A stretch of DNA of 64,000 nucleotides from an uncultured Oscillospiraceae bacterium (lineage in GTDB: Bacteria; Bacillota; Clostridia; Oscillospirales; Acutalibacteraceae). The notes beneath the pieces are model-generated. The model was not told the DNA's origin and made no database searches. It worked only from the letters and a program-made list of their open reading frames with translations. Where the stretch lies: positions 1-64,000 of the forward strand of contig UQAZ01000001.1 in the NCBI GenBank assembly GCA_900539165.1. The letters are read 5' to 3'. Shown in pieces: positions 22,661-31,027 of this stretch. A program made the position numbers and the translations under genes. Each line of letters opens with the position of its first letter. The first letter of the stretch is position 1.

Positions 22661-22689
22661 TTGCTTTATTTGACGGTTTATGATATTAT
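22661..22689 (+). promoter_or_regulatory. Promoter of the metallophosphoesterase gene
   Basis: -35 TTGCTT (22661-22666), a 17-bp spacer and -10 TATTAT (22684-22689). Confidence 0.65.
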
Positions 22690-22704
22690 GTTACTGGTGA
22701 TGTT

Positions 22705-23799
22705 ATGAATTTACAATTTAACAACGGAAAATTCAGGATACTTATGATAGCCGATACTCAGGAGGGTGCAAAGATTAATTCCGATACAATGCATCTTATT
22801 GAGGCTTCGCTTGACAGGGCAGAGCCTGATTTAGTTGTTTTCAGCGGAGACCAGATTTGGCGTAAAAGCAGTTTTAAGGGTGACAAGGAAAAGGTTACCG
22901 CAGCATTAAAGACGATAACCCAACCTGTTGTTGACAGAAAAATACCGTTTGCCGTGTGCTTCGGAAATCACGACAGACAGGTAGGTCTTTCAAACGAGGA
23001 GCAGTTCGAGATTTACAAAACTTTTGAGGGCTTTATAGGAGAAAGTGACGACGGTATTGACGGTGTGGGAAATCATTGCTTCGAGATTAAAGACGGGGAT
23101 GATATTAAATTTCTCCTTTACACTATCGACAGCCACAGCAATCTCAAGGTCGGTTATGATTGTGTTCACGAAAATCAAATTGAGTGGTACAGAGCTACTC
23201 GTGACAAATATGAAAAAATGCTCAGTGGTGTAGTGCCGAGCGTTGTTATTCAGCATATTCCCGTATGTGAAGTGTTTGATTTGATGAAGCGTGTAAAGAG
23301 TACCACAAAAGGCTCGGTGCGTGGCTTCAGAACACACGACGGCGAATATTTTGTTCTTAAAAAGGACAGGGTGAATAAGGAAGCATTTATGAAAGAATCT
23401 CCTGCCGACCCTCAGGAAAACAGCGGCGAGTTTGACGCTATGTGTGAAAAGGGCGATGTTAAGGGTATTTACTTCGGCCACGACCACAATAACTCATTTA
23501 ACGGCGAAATCAACGGAATAGATGTTGGCTACACTCAGGGCGCAGGCTTTAATGTTTACGGTCCGGGCAAGGACAGGGGTACTCGTGTTATCGACCTGTT
23601 CACAGATGGTCATATTGAAACCTATGATATGAGATATAGAGACATAGTCGGCAAAAAGCTTGACCACCCTATTAAGTATGCATTTTTCCAGCTTTGTCCT
23701 ACAAATACCTTTGACGCTGTTATGCGCATAACAAAGGTTCTTGTTGCTTTAGCAGGAATACTTGTGATAATTTTAATACTTACCACGCTTTTCGGCTAA
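22705..23799 (+). CDS. Calcineurin-like metallophosphoesterase with C-terminal membrane anchor
   Basis: 364 residues. The dimetal motifs run in order: IADTQ (D17; the usual D-x-H has Gln at the third position), SGDQ, FGNHDRQ, IQHIP and GHDHNN. The plan is that of Icc/purple-phosphatase-like secreted or membrane phosphatases, but there is no N-terminal signal; instead a hydrophobic helix (VLVALAGILVIILILTTLFG) closes the C-terminus, so the catalytic domain should be a cytoplasmic, tail-anchored one. Substrate unknown (phosphodiesters or phospholipids are possible). The gene is bounded by a promoter and a terminator and stands alone. Confidence 0.86.
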   Translation: MNLQFNNGKFRILMIADTQEGAKINSDTMHLIEASLDRAEPDLVVFSGDQIWRKSSFKGDKEKVTAALKTITQPVVDRKIPFAVCFGNHDRQVGLSNEEQFEIYKTFEGFIGESDDGIDGVGNHCFEIKDGDDIKFLLYTIDSHSNLKVGYDCVHENQIEWYRATRDKYEKMLSGVVPSVVIQHIPVCEVFDLMKRVKSTTKGSVRGFRTHDGEYFVLKKDRVNKEAFMKESPADPQENSGEFDAMCEKGDVKGIYFGHDHNNSFNGEINGIDVGYTQGAGFNVYGPGKDRGTRVIDLFTDGHIETYDMRYRDIVGKKLDHPIKYAFFQLCPTNTFDAVMRITKVLVALAGILVIILILTTLFG

Positions 23800-23828
23800 A
23801 AGATAAGCTTAAAATGACACTAAAATTA

Positions 23829-23873
23829 AAGGTCTCCTTGGAACAGTTCGCGTTCCGGGGAGACCTTTTGTTT
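23829..23873. terminator. Bidirectional terminator
   Basis: GGTCTCC-TTGGAAC pairs with GTTCCGG-GGAGACC (23831-23865) between the convergent metallophosphoesterase and hisC genes, with a T-rich run on the plus strand and A-rich DNA on the left. Confidence 0.88.
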
Positions 23874-23874
23874 G

Positions 23875-24936
23875 TTATTTACTTAAAAAATCCTTGATTG
23901 CTTCGAGCAGTCTGTCAATTTCATTATCTGTTCCGATTGTTATGCGGACATATTTGTCTATTCTCGGTTGATTGAAATATCTGATGAAAATATTTTTGCT
24001 CTTCAGATATTCAAACATTTCTTTCATATCGTAATCGCTGTGAGTAGCCATAATGAAATTTGTACTGCTGTCGATTACCTTAAATCCGAGCGTTCTCATT
24101 TCGCCTATGAGCCTTGCTCGGGTTTTCATTATCATATCCACCGTCTTGTAAAAATACTCGGTGTCCTGCATTGCCGCCGTGCCTGCTTCAAGCGAAAGCA
24201 TATCCACGGTGTAGGAATTGTAACTGTTTTTTACCGCCTCAAGAGTTGAAATAAGAGTTTTTGAACCGATTGCGAAGCCGATTCTGAGACCTGCAAGGCT
24301 TCTTGATTTAGAAAAGGTTCCTGTTATAAGCAGGTTTTCATATTTGCTGATAAGAGGCACGGAGCTTGTTCCGCCAAAATCACAGTATGCCTCGTCTATT
24401 ATAACAACGCAGTCGCTGTTGTACTCCATTAGTTTGCGTACAAAATTCTCACCCTCTCCGATAGAGGTTGGAGCATTTGGGTTTGGAATTACAACGCCGC
24501 CGTTTTTCTCCCTGTAATCTTCAACATTTATTTTGAAATTTTCGTCAAGCGGATAATTTTTGTATTTGATGTCGAAAAGCCTGCACCATACAGGATAAAA
24601 GCTGTATGTGATGTCGGGGTAAGCAATGGGCAGTTTGCTGTTAAAAAACGCCTGAAACGCAAGTGCCAGTACATCGTCGCTGCCGTTTCCCACAAAAACA
24701 TTTTCCGCCGTAACTCCGTAAAACTCGGCAATGGCGTTCTTTAGCTTTGTCGAGCTTGCCTCGGGGTAAAACCTTAAAGCGTCTGTGTTAAAGTCCTTTA
24801 TTGCCTGTGCAACCTTGGGTGACGGGGGATAAGGATTTTCGTTTGCATTCAGCTTTACAATGTCCTTTTCCTTGCTCTGCTCTCCGGGAATATACGGCTC
24901 GATATTTCTTAAATTTCTTTTCCATAAATCACTCAT
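23875..24936 (-). CDS. hisC: Histidinol-phosphate aminotransferase
   Basis: 353 residues from the ATG at 24936. An in-frame ATG at 24954 is rejected because it overlaps the -10 box and the Shine-Dalgarno AAGGTG lies just before 24936. Fold-type I aminotransferase of the HisC group: KLNANENPYPPSP, FVGNGSDDVL, DEAYCDFGG and the Schiff-base Lys in TFSKSRSLAGLR, with a C-terminal Arg in VRITIG. It converts imidazole-acetol phosphate to histidinol phosphate. No other his genes are near. In HisC-like enzymes tyrosine/phenylalanine side activity is common, so exact substrate is inferred. Confidence 0.88.
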   Translation of the reverse strand: MSDLWKRNLRNIEPYIPGEQSKEKDIVKLNANENPYPPSPKVAQAIKDFNTDALRFYPEASSTKLKNAIAEFYGVTAENVFVGNGSDDVLALAFQAFFNSKLPIAYPDITYSFYPVWCRLFDIKYKNYPLDENFKINVEDYREKNGGVVIPNPNAPTSIGEGENFVRKLMEYNSDCVVIIDEAYCDFGGTSSVPLISKYENLLITGTFSKSRSLAGLRIGFAIGSKTLISTLEAVKNSYNSYTVDMLSLEAGTAAMQDTEYFYKTVDMIMKTRARLIGEMRTLGFKVIDSSTNFIMATHSDYDMKEMFEYLKSKNIFIRYFNQPRIDKYVRITIGTDNEIDRLLEAIKDFLSK

Positions 24937-24952
24937 TTTTATCACCTTTATC

Positions 24953-24981
24953 ATTTTAGCACATTAAAGCGTTAAATGCAA
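24953..24981 (-). promoter_or_regulatory. Promoter of hisC
   Basis: On the minus strand, -35 TTGCAT (24981-24976), a 17-bp spacer and -10 TAAAAT (24958-24953). Confidence 0.7.
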
Positions 24982-25014
24982 TAAAAAAGTGATATGCTCT
25001 TTTGAAAAAAATTC

Positions 25015-25043
25015 TTGACATTTATTGCCTATTAATATATAAT
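25015..25043 (+). promoter_or_regulatory. Promoter of the ylxM-ffh-rpsP-khpA operon
   Basis: -35 TTGACA (25015-25020), a 17-bp spacer and -10 TATAAT (25038-25043), perfect consensus. Confidence 0.9.
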
Positions 25044-25105
25044 ATGTGAGGTGTAAAGATGTTCTGCTTTACAAAGGCGAAATACTTTACAGAGGAGGGG
25101 AAGCT

Positions 25106-25471
25106 GTGGCTAAGAATTTAGAAATATCGTATCTGCTTGATTTTTACGGCGAATGCCTTACAGAAAAGCAGCGTAGCTTTCTTGATTATTACTATAACGA
25201 CGACCTCTCTTTATCCGAAATAGCCGAAAACGAAAGCATTACCCGTCAAGGCGTAAGAGACGCCATCAAGCGTGCCGAAAATATCCTTGTGGATATGGAG
25301 GAAAAGCTTGGCTTTGCAAAACGCTCGGGTGAGCTTACAAGAGGGCTTAACGAAATAAGCACTTGTGCGGATAAAATCTATGATTTTAATAACGCAGGTA
25401 CATTATCAAAAGACATTAATGACAGCGTTGCAAAGATTAAGGCGCTGTGCGAATATCTGAACAGGATGTGA
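25106..25471 (+). CDS. ylxM: YlxM family SRP-associated helix-turn-helix protein
   Basis: 121 residues from a GTG start at 25106, with GAGGAGGGG 6-7 nt upstream; the longer frame from 25046 lies next to the promoter and lacks a Shine-Dalgarno. YLLDFYGECLTEKQRSFLDYYYNDDLSLSEIA is the YlxM hallmark region, followed by a sigma-4-like helix-turn-helix (ITRQGVRDAIKRAE). It is encoded directly upstream of ffh in most Firmicutes and in streptococci stimulates the SRP GTPases. A coiled-coil tail follows. Four nt separate it from ffh. Confidence 0.92.
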   Translation: MAKNLEISYLLDFYGECLTEKQRSFLDYYYNDDLSLSEIAENESITRQGVRDAIKRAENILVDMEEKLGFAKRSGELTRGLNEISTCADKIYDFNNAGTLSKDINDSVAKIKALCEYLNRM

Positions 25472-25475
25472 TTAC

Positions 25476-26870
25476 TTGGCATTTGAAGGACTCAGCGAAC
25501 GCCTTGAAAATTCATTTAAGAAGCTTCGTGCCAAGGGCAAGCTTACCGAGGCAGATGTAAAGGAAGCTATGCGTGAGGTGCGACTTGCACTTCTTGAGGC
25601 AGATGTAAACTACAAGGTATCAAAGGAATTTACAAATAAGGTAACTCAAAGAGCTATCGGCTCGGATGTTATGGAATCCCTTACTCCAAGCCAGATGGTT
25701 ATTAAGATTGTAAACGAAGAGCTTACCGAGCTTATGGGCGGTACAGAAGCAAGGCTTACTATTGCAAAGCATCCGCCTACAATAATTATGATGTGCGGAC
25801 TTCAGGGTAGCGGTAAAACCACTCATTCGGGTAAGCTTGCACTTAAATTGAAAAAAGAGGGTCACAGACCGTTGCTCGTTGCCTGTGACGTTTATCGTCC
25901 GGCTGCTATTAAACAACTTCAGGTTGTCGGCTCCCAGGTTGATGTGCCTGTATTTGAAATGGGTACGGCAAATCCGGTTGAGATTGCTCAAAGTGCTGTT
26001 AAGTACGCACAGGACCACGGCAATGATTATGTTATCATTGATACCGCAGGTCGTTTGCATATTGACGAGGCTCTTATGGAGGAGCTTACAAATATTCGTT
26101 CAACCGTTCACCCTCACGAAATTCTGCTTGTAATTGACGCAATGACAGGACAGGATGCGGTTAATGTATCAAAGAGCTTTAATGATACGCTCGGCATTGA
26201 CGGTGTTATTCTTACAAAGCTTGACGGTGATACCCGAGGCGGTGCGGCATTGTCCGTAAGAGCCGTTACAGGTAAGCCGATTAAATTTGTGGGTACGGGC
26301 GAAAAGCTTGATAATCTCGAAACCTTCCACCCGGCTCGTATGGCTTCCAGAATACTCGGAATGGGCGATGTGCTGTCCTTTATCGAAAAGGCAGAGTTGG
26401 CGCTTGACGAAAAAAAGGCTGCTGAGCTTGAAAAGAAGCTTGCAAAAAATAAATTCGACCTTAACGATTTGCTCGACCAATTTGAGCAGATTGAGCGTAT
26501 GGGTTCGCTTAAAGATACCATTAAAATGATACCGGGCATCGGCAAGCAGATTAAGGATGAAGATATTGACGAAAAGGCATTTGAACGCTTCAGAGCTGTT
26601 ATTTATTCAATGACGGCAGAGGAGAGAGCAAAGCCGGAGATTATTAATCCGTCAAGGAAACGCCGTATTGCAGCAGGCTGCGGCAGAAGCGTTGAGGATG
26701 TAAATAAATTGCTTTCTCAGTTTAAGCAGATGCAAAAGATGGTAAAGCAAATCGGTGGTAACAAAGGACCTAAGATGAGTAAAAAAATGCGTCGCTTAAT
26801 GCAGCAAAATCCCGAGATGGCAGAAAAAATGATGGGCAGAACAGGCTCAAATAATCCGTTTGGATTTTAA
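25476..26870 (+). CDS. ffh: Signal recognition particle protein Ffh
   Basis: 464 residues, TTG start at 25476. Order: N-domain (to ~85), G-domain with G1 GLQGSGKTT (~106-114), DTAGR, and TKLDGDTRGG, then the methionine-rich M-domain (from ~300) ending in a Gly/Asn tail. It binds signal sequences and 4.5S/6S SRP RNA and delivers ribosomes to FtsY. It sits between ylxM and rpsP, the standard Firmicutes arrangement. Length is normal. The SRP RNA gene is not in the window. Confidence 0.97.
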   Translation: MAFEGLSERLENSFKKLRAKGKLTEADVKEAMREVRLALLEADVNYKVSKEFTNKVTQRAIGSDVMESLTPSQMVIKIVNEELTELMGGTEARLTIAKHPPTIIMMCGLQGSGKTTHSGKLALKLKKEGHRPLLVACDVYRPAAIKQLQVVGSQVDVPVFEMGTANPVEIAQSAVKYAQDHGNDYVIIDTAGRLHIDEALMEELTNIRSTVHPHEILLVIDAMTGQDAVNVSKSFNDTLGIDGVILTKLDGDTRGGAALSVRAVTGKPIKFVGTGEKLDNLETFHPARMASRILGMGDVLSFIEKAELALDEKKAAELEKKLAKNKFDLNDLLDQFEQIERMGSLKDTIKMIPGIGKQIKDEDIDEKAFERFRAVIYSMTAEERAKPEIINPSRKRRIAAGCGRSVEDVNKLLSQFKQMQKMVKQIGGNKGPKMSKKMRRLMQQNPEMAEKMMGRTGSNNPFGF

Positions 26871-26935
26871 TTCGTATTAACCCAATTTTAATTGGTTGAT
26901 AAATAATAACAAATAATTTTTTGGAGGTAACAAAA

Positions 26936-27178
26936 ATGGCAGTAAAAATCAGACTTCGCAGAATGGGCGCCAAGAAGGCTCCTTTCTATCGTGTAGTAGT
27001 AGCAGATTCAAGATATCCTCGTGACGGTCGTTTCATCGAAGAAATCGGAACATACAACACAATGGTTGATCCGGCTGAAATCAAGATTGATGCAGAAAAG
27101 GCTAAGAAGTGGATTGCTAACGGCGCACAGCCAACTGATACAGTTAAGTCAATTCTTAAAAAAGAAGGCATTCTTTAA
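26936..27178 (+). CDS. rpsP: 30S ribosomal protein S16
   Basis: 80 residues from the ATG at 26936 (GGAGG 6 nt upstream); a longer in-frame start (MEVTK from 26921) overlaps the Shine-Dalgarno and is rejected. Starts MAVKIRLRRMGAKKAPFYRVVVADSRYPRDG, the conserved S16 N-terminus. It binds 16S rRNA early in 30S assembly. Follows ffh by 65 nt and precedes khpA by 40 nt. Confidence 0.97.
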   Translation: MAVKIRLRRMGAKKAPFYRVVVADSRYPRDGRFIEEIGTYNTMVDPAEIKIDAEKAKKWIANGAQPTDTVKSILKKEGIL

Positions 27179-27218
27179 TCTTTGTTTTTTGGCAAGGATA
27201 TAATAGGAGGTGTTTTCT

Positions 27219-27452
27219 TTGGAGGAATTGTTAGTATCCATAACTAAGGGCTTGGTTGACGAGCCTGATAAGGTTTCCGTTGATATTGATGAGCCTAACG
27301 AAGAAGGCGTAACTGTTTATCATCTTCATGTTGCTGAGGGCGATATGGGCAGAGTTATCGGAAAGCAGGGAAGAATAGCTAAGGCTATCCGTGTTGTAAT
27401 GCGTGCCGCTGCAACTCGTAACGACGCTAAAATATCAATCGAAATAGACTAA
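27219..27452 (+). CDS. khpA: KhpA (YlqC) KH-domain RNA-binding protein
   Basis: 77 residues from TTG at 27219, 8 nt after GGAGG; the GTG at 27210 overlaps the Shine-Dalgarno. A type-II KH domain with the GxxG loop IGKQGRIAKAIR. In streptococci KhpA pairs with KhpB/EloR and influences cell elongation and small-RNA networks. It lies between rpsP and rimM as in other Firmicutes, though an inverted acyltransferase gene separates it from rimM here. Confidence 0.93.
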   Translation: MEELLVSITKGLVDEPDKVSVDIDEPNEEGVTVYHLHVAEGDMGRVIGKQGRIAKAIRVVMRAAATRNDAKISIEID

Positions 27453-27453
27453 A

Positions 27454-27493
27454 TGAAAAACCGTTATCCGAGTTTATCGGGTAACGGCTTTTG
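27454..27493. terminator. Bidirectional terminator between khpA and the acyltransferase gene
   Basis: CCGTTA-T-CCGA pairs with TCGG-G-TAACGG (27461-27487), flanked by AAAAA on the left and a T-rich stretch on the right. The acyltransferase stop codon lies inside the stem. Confidence 0.83.
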
Positions 27494-28546
27494 TTTTGTT
27501 GTCTGATTTGTTATTGAAAAAATAAGTTTGTCTGTATATGCTGTAAATATGTCAAATATAACGGCTATTATTATTGTGAATACGAATGACAGTGAGACAA
27601 ATAAATAGGGATTTTCGCTTACCTTGAAATGGTCAAGAATTATCATAGGCACTCTTTGTAACATAAATATACTGAATATATGCTTTGAGAAAAATTCAAT
27701 AATTTTGTTTTCAATTTTGAATTTCATACAGAACATTGTTATGGCAAAAATTCCGGCTATTTGATAAAGATTGTAAATATACGGACTTTCATATTTGTCT
27801 ATTTGCAGGAAATGTACTGCCACTCCCAAGCCTACAAAAACAAGCAGGTATACAAAATCGTTCTTTGTAACCAGCCGTTTCAGGTACGGACGAAGCAGCG
27901 AAAAAGCCATTCCTGTCGGCATACAGAATATTGAAATAACAAATATTAAATCCATTTCTGCTTCTTGAAAGATTTTTGAAATTATATATGTTACAACAAA
28001 TACGGATATTACACCCGCAACTCTTGATTTATTGAAAACAGTAAAGCATAGATAGATTACTATATACATTATAAACAGGTCAAACATATACCAGTTACTG
28101 TTTCCTAAGCTCTTGTATCCGATGAGTGATAAAATAAAGTGGGATACGCTTATGTTATTGTGCCTTAATATGCATAATATAAGGTAAGGTATTAAGGCGA
28201 GCGCAAAGTGGTACCAAACCTTGAAAAATCTGTTTTTAGGTATACCCCTTATATAATCCTGCCCCTTTTTTGCTATGCTTTCCATCATTCCGAATCCTGA
28301 ATAAAAAAGAAACGGGGCAACAACAAATTGTCCCAAATAACCTCTGAATTCGGCATATGAGTTGTGCAGCCATCTTCCGCCGTATGTTAAGTACATTGAT
28401 GCGTGGCTGACCAGTATAAGCATTGTGAATATACCGTTAATCATAGAGGTCTGTTTGTGCGTGCAAGGGTCAAAGTATTTGTTTGGCTTTGCAGGCTTTA
28501 TGCCGTACAGCATAATCATTACTATTATAAAAACAAATATTATCAT
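27464..28546 (-). CDS. Acyltransferase 3 family membrane protein (OafA-like, truncated plan)
   Basis: 360 residues from the ATG at 28546 (GAGG 7 nt upstream); nine residues of a longer frame are discarded. About ten hydrophobic helices. The early motif NGIFTMLILVSHASMYLTYGG carries the family His, and R/FWYHFALALIPYL, YMFDLFIMYIV match acyltransferase-3 proteins, which O-acetylate or succinylate surface polysaccharides and lipids. Acceptor unknown. It is inverted between khpA and rimM, interrupting an otherwise typical Firmicutes block, with a terminator at its end. Confidence 0.75.
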   Translation of the reverse strand: MIIFVFIIVMIMLYGIKPAKPNKYFDPCTHKQTSMINGIFTMLILVSHASMYLTYGGRWLHNSYAEFRGYLGQFVVAPFLFYSGFGMMESIAKKGQDYIRGIPKNRFFKVWYHFALALIPYLILCILRHNNISVSHFILSLIGYKSLGNSNWYMFDLFIMYIVIYLCFTVFNKSRVAGVISVFVVTYIISKIFQEAEMDLIFVISIFCMPTGMAFSLLRPYLKRLVTKNDFVYLLVFVGLGVAVHFLQIDKYESPYIYNLYQIAGIFAITMFCMKFKIENKIIEFFSKHIFSIFMLQRVPMIILDHFKVSENPYLFVSLSFVFTIIIAVIFDIFTAYTDKLIFSITNQTTKQKPLPDKLG

Positions 28547-28608
28547 TGTTGTTCCTCTCTTCCGATATAACATAAAATATAATATAGTTTAGAGCAAGAA
28601 AATTATTG

Positions 28609-28637
28609 TTGAGGTTTGTCCGATTTTATGGTATTCT
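28609..28637 (+). promoter_or_regulatory. Promoter of rimM-trmD
   Basis: -35 TTGAGG (28609-28614), a 17-bp spacer and -10 TATTCT (28632-28637). It would supply transcription that the inverted gene cuts off from the upstream operon. Confidence 0.6.
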
Positions 28638-28666
28638 ATCATTATTGATTAAAGGATTGTGAATTT

Positions 28667-29176
28667 ATGAAGCAGTATTTAGAAATTGGCAGGGTTAATA
28701 ACACCCACGCACTGAAAGGTGAAATTAAACTTTCTATGTGGTGCGATGATATTGATTATATTAAACAGCTCAAAACGGTTTATTTGGACGATAAGGGAAC
28801 TAAATCGCTCACTCTTGTTAATGCAAGGGCGCAGAAAAATGTTGCTATTTTGAAATTTGCCGAGATTAATTGCGTTGAGCAGGCTGAGGAACTTAAAAAT
28901 AAGGTTTTGTATTGCGACAGAAATGATGCCGTAATTGACGATGACGCATATTATCTTGCCGATGCTATCGGCTGTGATGTAAGAGATGTCGATACCGATA
29001 TTTCATACGGAGAAATTGTTGATGTAATGAATTACGGTGCAGGGGATATTTATGATGTTAAAAACGGAAAGAAGCATAACCTTATCCCTGCCATTGACGA
29101 TATAGTTAAAAGACTTGATGTTGAAAACGGTATTGTTTATATTAAGCCGATGAAAGGATTGTTTGATGAGGATTGA
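28667..29176 (+). CDS. rimM: Ribosome maturation factor RimM
   Basis: 169 residues: beta-barrel N-terminal domain (LEIGRVNNTHALKGEIKL), then a PRC-barrel C-terminal domain (DDAYYLADAIGCDVRD ... GEIVDVMNYGAGDIYDV). It binds S19 in the head of the 30S subunit during assembly. Its stop overlaps the trmD start region, so the two are translationally coupled. Confidence 0.95.
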   Translation: MKQYLEIGRVNNTHALKGEIKLSMWCDDIDYIKQLKTVYLDDKGTKSLTLVNARAQKNVAILKFAEINCVEQAEELKNKVLYCDRNDAVIDDDAYYLADAIGCDVRDVDTDISYGEIVDVMNYGAGDIYDVKNGKKHNLIPAIDDIVKRLDVENGIVYIKPMKGLFDED

Positions 29177-29909
29177 TATAATGACGTTGTTCACCGATAT
29201 GTGCAATTCGGTTTTGAGCGAAAGCATAATCGGCAGAGCAAGGCAGGCGGGTAAGGTCGAAATTAATACCGTCGATATAAGAGATTACAGCGTTGATAAG
29301 CATCGCCATGTTGACGATAAGCCTTACGGCGGCGGAAACGGTATGGTGATGATGGCAAAGCCCATATTTGATTGCTATAATGATTTGTGTAACAAAATCG
29401 GCAAAAAACCACATTTGCTCTATATGACGCCACAGGGTAAAACACTCACTCAGCAAAGAGTTAAGGAGCTTGCAAAAATGGATAATATCGCCATTCTCTG
29501 CGGTCATTATGAGGGGATTGACGAAAGAGTAATCGAGGAGCTTGAGCCTGAGGAAATTTCTATCGGCGATTATGTCCTTACAGGCGGAGAGCTTCCTGCA
29601 CTTATAGTTGCGGACAGCGTTTCGAGAATGCTCGACGGTGTTTTGTCAAATGACGAATGCTATGAAGAGGAAAGTCATTTTAATTCACTCCTCGAATATC
29701 CTCAGTATACTCATCCTGCCGTATGGAATGACAGAGAAGTACCTGAAGTTCTGCTTTCGGGGCATCATCAAAATGTTGATAAATGGCGCAGAATGAAGTC
29801 GATTGAGCGTACATTTTATCGCAGACCCGATATGCTTGAAAATGCAGATTTGACTCAGCAGGAAAGAGAGTATATTTTAGAATTATCAAAGGATAACAGA
29901 GTGAAATAA
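29166..29909 (+). CDS. trmD: tRNA (guanine-N1)-methyltransferase TrmD
   Basis: 247 residues from the ATG at 29166, which overlaps rimM by 11 nt and has AAAGGA 7 nt upstream; a TTG one codon earlier is possible. SPOUT-family knotted methyltransferase: LSESIIGRARQAGKV, KPYGGGNGMVM, CGHYEGIDERV, and the knot motif IGDYVLTGGELPAL. It methylates G37 of tRNAs with G36, preventing +1 frameshifting. Length and motifs are normal. Confidence 0.97.
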   Translation: MRIDIMTLFTDMCNSVLSESIIGRARQAGKVEINTVDIRDYSVDKHRHVDDKPYGGGNGMVMMAKPIFDCYNDLCNKIGKKPHLLYMTPQGKTLTQQRVKELAKMDNIAILCGHYEGIDERVIEELEPEEISIGDYVLTGGELPALIVADSVSRMLDGVLSNDECYEEESHFNSLLEYPQYTHPAVWNDREVPEVLLSGHHQNVDKWRRMKSIERTFYRRPDMLENADLTQQEREYILELSKDNRVK

Positions 29910-29986
29910 TTTTGTTTATTATGCACAAATAAACTTTGTAATAATTGGTAGTAATTAAGTAGATAAACGAAGTTTTTGAAATATCG

Positions 29987-30014
29987 TTGACGATTGAAAA
30001 AATAATGATATAAT
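29987..30014 (+). promoter_or_regulatory. Promoter of ptsH
   Basis: -35 TTGACG (29987-29992), a 16-bp spacer and -10 TATAAT (30009-30014). Confidence 0.82.
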
Positions 30015-30071
30015 AAAAAAAGATAAGTTAAATATACGAAACTCACATATATATAACGAGAGGTAATTATT

Positions 30072-30335
30072 ATGTTCGTAAAAGATGTAACAGTAGAAAA
30101 TCAGGTTGGACTTCACGCTCGTCCTGCAACCTTCTTTATCCAAAAGGCAAATGAATTTAAGTCATCCATTTGGGTAGAAAAGGAAGAAAGAAGAGTAAAC
30201 GCAAAATCTCTTCTCGGCGTGCTTTCACTTGGCATTATGGGTGGCACAGACATCAGAATCATTGCTGATGGCTCAGATGAAGAGGAAGCAGTAGAAGGTC
30301 TTGTAGCACTTGTAAAAAGCGGATTTAACGACTGA
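30072..30335 (+). CDS. ptsH: Phosphocarrier protein HPr
   Basis: 87 residues. The active-site His is H15 (GLHARP) and the regulatory Ser is S46 (NAKSLLGVLSL), so it has both PTS transfer and HPr-kinase regulation sites; a Crh protein would lack the His. It passes phosphate from enzyme I to EIIA proteins and, as Ser-P-HPr, acts with CcpA in catabolite repression. Monocistronic; the usual ptsI is not adjacent. GAGAGG precedes the ATG. Confidence 0.94.
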   Translation: MFVKDVTVENQVGLHARPATFFIQKANEFKSSIWVEKEERRVNAKSLLGVLSLGIMGGTDIRIIADGSDEEEAVEGLVALVKSGFND

Positions 30336-30347
30336 TTCATACGAATA

Positions 30348-30386
30348 ATAAGGCGGTACAGTTTATTTTACTGCACCGCTTTTTAT
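30348..30386 (+). terminator. Terminator after ptsH
   Basis: GGCGGTACAG pairs imperfectly with CTGCACCGC (30351-30379), followed by TTTTTATTTTT. Confidence 0.78.
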
Positions 30387-30419
30387 TTTTGGTATTTTGC
30401 ACAAATTCAGATAATAAAA

Positions 30420-30456
30420 AATAAAAGCGATAGGGATTGCTCGTCCTTATCGCTTC
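30420..30456 (-). terminator. Terminator of the rsmD-coaD-coiled-coil operon
   Basis: On the minus strand, AAGCGATAAGGA pairs with TCCCTATCGCTT across a 7-nt loop, followed by a T-run. Confidence 0.84.
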
Positions 30457-30466
30457 GTTTTTTGTA

Positions 30467-31027
30467 TTAGCCCTCTTTGTGCTGAGCGTTTGAAATACCC
30501 TGACGGATTCTGCGAACATCTGTAAGTGCCTTATAGAGTGCGTCGTCGATAGAAAGGAGGGTGTCATCAGCATAGTTGTTTACTGCTGTAAGCATCTCTC
30601 TTGACTTGTTTTGCGCAGAGGTTACCATCTCGTTTGCCTGAGTGGTTGCGTTGCCCAAAATTTCGCTTGCCTGATTCTGAGCCTCGGTAATCATCTGCTT
30701 GCCCTGCTCGTTTGCCTTAGAAATAATCTCGGCAGCCTCAGCCTGTGCAGTCTTTGTGATTTCATCTCTTGCAACAAGTTCTCTTGCGTCTTCCTGAGCC
30801 TTTTTGATAATTTCGGCAGCTTCCTTCTTAGCCTCGTCAAGAATTGTGTTTCTTGAGTCTACGATAGCTTTAGCCTGCTTAGTCTCCTGAGGAGTATTGA
30901 GTCTGATGTCCTCGATAATTGTCTTAATCTTATCTACATCTACTGCACACTTTTTTGACAAAGGAATAGAGGTAGCGTCATCAAGCACATCCTCAAGGTC
31001 TTCCAATAAAATATCTGTATTAGTCAT
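30467..31027 (-). CDS. Coiled-coil protein of unknown function (V-ATPase subunit H/DivIVA-like composition)
   Basis: 186 residues from the ATG at 31027, 7 nt after AAGGAGATAA; the longer frame from 31054 lacks a Shine-Dalgarno. Residues ~45-165 are a nearly continuous Ala/Glu/Gln-rich coiled coil with repeating AAEIIxKAxE patterns (EAAEIIKKAQEDA, AEAAEIISKANEQG). Databases often label such proteins as ATPase subunit H-like, on composition only. It overlaps coaD by 8 nt and is the last gene of a three-gene operon with rsmD and coaD, an arrangement I recall in Clostridia. A cell-division or scaffold role is possible but not shown. Confidence 0.8.
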   Translation of the reverse strand: MTNTDILLEDLEDVLDDATSIPLSKKCAVDVDKIKTIIEDIRLNTPQETKQAKAIVDSRNTILDEAKKEAAEIIKKAQEDARELVARDEITKTAQAEAAEIISKANEQGKQMITEAQNQASEILGNATTQANEMVTSAQNKSREMLTAVNNYADDTLLSIDDALYKALTDVRRIRQGISNAQHKEG

